A DNA stretch of 6,753 bases from Alistipes sp. (GTDB taxonomy: Bacteria > Bacteroidota > Bacteroidia > Bacteroidales > Rikenellaceae): assembly GCA_028691095.1 (NCBI GenBank), contig JAQUZZ010000083.1, positions 1-6,753 on the forward strand, given 5' to 3'. Below, piece by piece: positions 5,855-6,753 of the stretch. The first letter of the stretch is position 1. Every line of letters begins with the position of its first letter. The notes below the pieces were generated by a model that was given only the letters and a program-made list of their open reading frames with translations, was not told the origin of the DNA and did not search any database. Made by a program: the position numbers and the translations under genes.

Positions 5855-6753
5855 TTACATTTTCTTGAAGATCACCGATGAGTTGTGTCCCCCGAATCCA
5901 AAGGTGTTGCTCAGAGCGCATTTCACATCGCGTTTCTGGGCTACATTGAGGGTCAGGTTCAACTTGGCGTCGATCTTAGGATCAAGCGTTTGATTGTTGA
6001 TGGTGGGAGGAACAATACCTCGTGTGAGCGTCATGATACAAGCCAAAGCCTCAATGGCTCCAGCGGCTCCCAACAAGTGTCCGGTCATGGACTTCGTGGA
6101 GCTGATGTTCATCTTGTAGACGTGCTCGCCAAAGGTAGCGATCAAGCCGTTAATCTCGGCAATATCGCCCACGGGGGTTGAAGTTCCGTGTGTATTGACA
6201 TAGTCGATATCCTCAGCGACCAGCCCTGCGTCGGCAATGGCATCGTGCATGGCTTTTTTGGCTCCCAGTCCTTCGGGATGCGGAGCGGTCAGGTGATAGG
6301 CGTCGGCACTCATACCGCCACCGGCAACCTCGGCATAGATCTTGGCTCCACGGGCTACGGCGTGTTCGTACTCTTCGAGCAGCAGTGCTCCGGCTCCTTC
6401 GCCGATAACAAAACCATCCCGATCGACATCAAACGGACGCGATGCGGTTTGAGGATCGTCATTACGGGTAGAGAGGGCTTGCATGGAGTTGAAACCGCCC
6501 ACTCCCGGAGGATTGACAGCGGCTTCGGAACCTCCGGTCATCATCATGTCTGCCTTGCCCCAACGAATGGCGTTGAGCGCATCGATCATGGCATGGTTGG
6601 ACGAGGCACAAGCCGATACCGTACAGTAGTTCGGACCGTGAAACCCGTATTTCATCGAGATATGTCCGGCTGCCATATCGGCAATCATTTTAGGAATAAA
6701 GAAAGGGCTATATCGAGGAATAAGACCGCCTTCGACATAGCTCTTTACCTCGT
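5855..6753 (-). CDS. fabF: 3-oxoacyl-[acyl-carrier-protein] synthase II (FabF), N-terminus beyond right edge
   Basis: Condensing enzyme of type II fatty acid synthesis; it extends acyl-ACP with malonyl-ACP in the cytoplasm. The frame is open to the right edge (299 visible codons of a family length near 415), so roughly 120 N-terminal residues are missing. The ATG at 6688 is internal: upstream codons read GGLIPRYSPFFIPKMIADMA, a normal FabF segment. The catalytic triad is present: Cys in TVSACASS, His in NTHGTSTPVGD, and His in SSTKSMTGHLLGAAGA with its Lys. The C-terminal gating motif NTFGFGGHNSS is intact. The gene ends in KKM and TAA at 5855. The fabF-rnc order is common in Bacteroidota, often with acpP upstream, which would lie right of the window. 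Confidence 0.96.
   Translation of the reverse strand, partial: EVKSYVEGGLIPRYSPFFIPKMIADMAAGHISMKYGFHGPNYCTVSACASSNHAMIDALNAIRWGKADMMMTGGSEAAVNPPGVGGFNSMQALSTRNDDPQTASRPFDVDRDGFVIGEGAGALLLEEYEHAVARGAKIYAEVAGGGMSADAYHLTAPHPEGLGAKKAMHDAIADAGLVAEDIDYVNTHGTSTPVGDIAEINGLIATFGEHVYKMNISSTKSMTGHLLGAAGAIEALACIMTLTRGIVPPTINNQTLDPKIDAKLNLTLNVAQKRDVKCALSNTFGFGGHNSSVIFKKM

Overview
The window looks like a chromosomal fragment of a Bacteroidota (Bacteroidales-type) bacterium. The evidence is the fabF-rnc gene order, the gene content, and several matches to the Bacteroidota -7 promoter element TANNTTTG placed just upstream of genes, with no clear Shine-Dalgarno sequences. I cannot name a genus. Every gene I can support is on the minus strand, so transcription runs from right to left.

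Right to left: the C-terminal ~300 residues of fabF (3-oxoacyl-ACP synthase II, cut by the right edge); rnc (RNase III), beginning 5 nt after fabF with a probable GTG start; a 223-bp spacer holding a tandem repeat; radC, full length except for one in-frame amber codon where the family normally has Trp; a 140-bp spacer with the tsaB promoter and a degenerate repeat; tsaB (t6A tRNA modification); tRNA-Gln(CTG) with its own promoter and a strong terminator; a 344-bp spacer with another repeat and a promoter; a 539-residue membrane-anchored SGNH-hydrolase-like protein; a 183-bp spacer with an inverted repeat copy; and a secreted SGNH hydrolase open through the left edge. The last gene was found by direct translation of the minus strand.

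The right half is housekeeping: fatty acid synthesis, RNA processing and tRNA modification. The left half is a tandem pair of envelope-directed SGNH proteins. Their shared layout (GDS block, then a probable beta-rich insert, then a G-N-S block, then the Asn block) suggests they are paralogues acting on periplasmic glycans, probably in O-acetylation or deacetylation of a polymer. That role is inferred.

The most unusual feature is a dispersed intergenic repeat family. An 11-nt palindromic box, GCACAGCGTGC, is followed after exactly 4 nt by a 73-nt unit. Full box-plus-unit copies lie at 4890-4977, 2983-3070 and (inverted, with two small compensating indels) 1264-1177. A box-less second unit sits in tandem at 4978-5050, and a degenerate copy may lie at 4081-4172. 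All are in the spacers between genes. The second item worth checking is the amber codon in radC.
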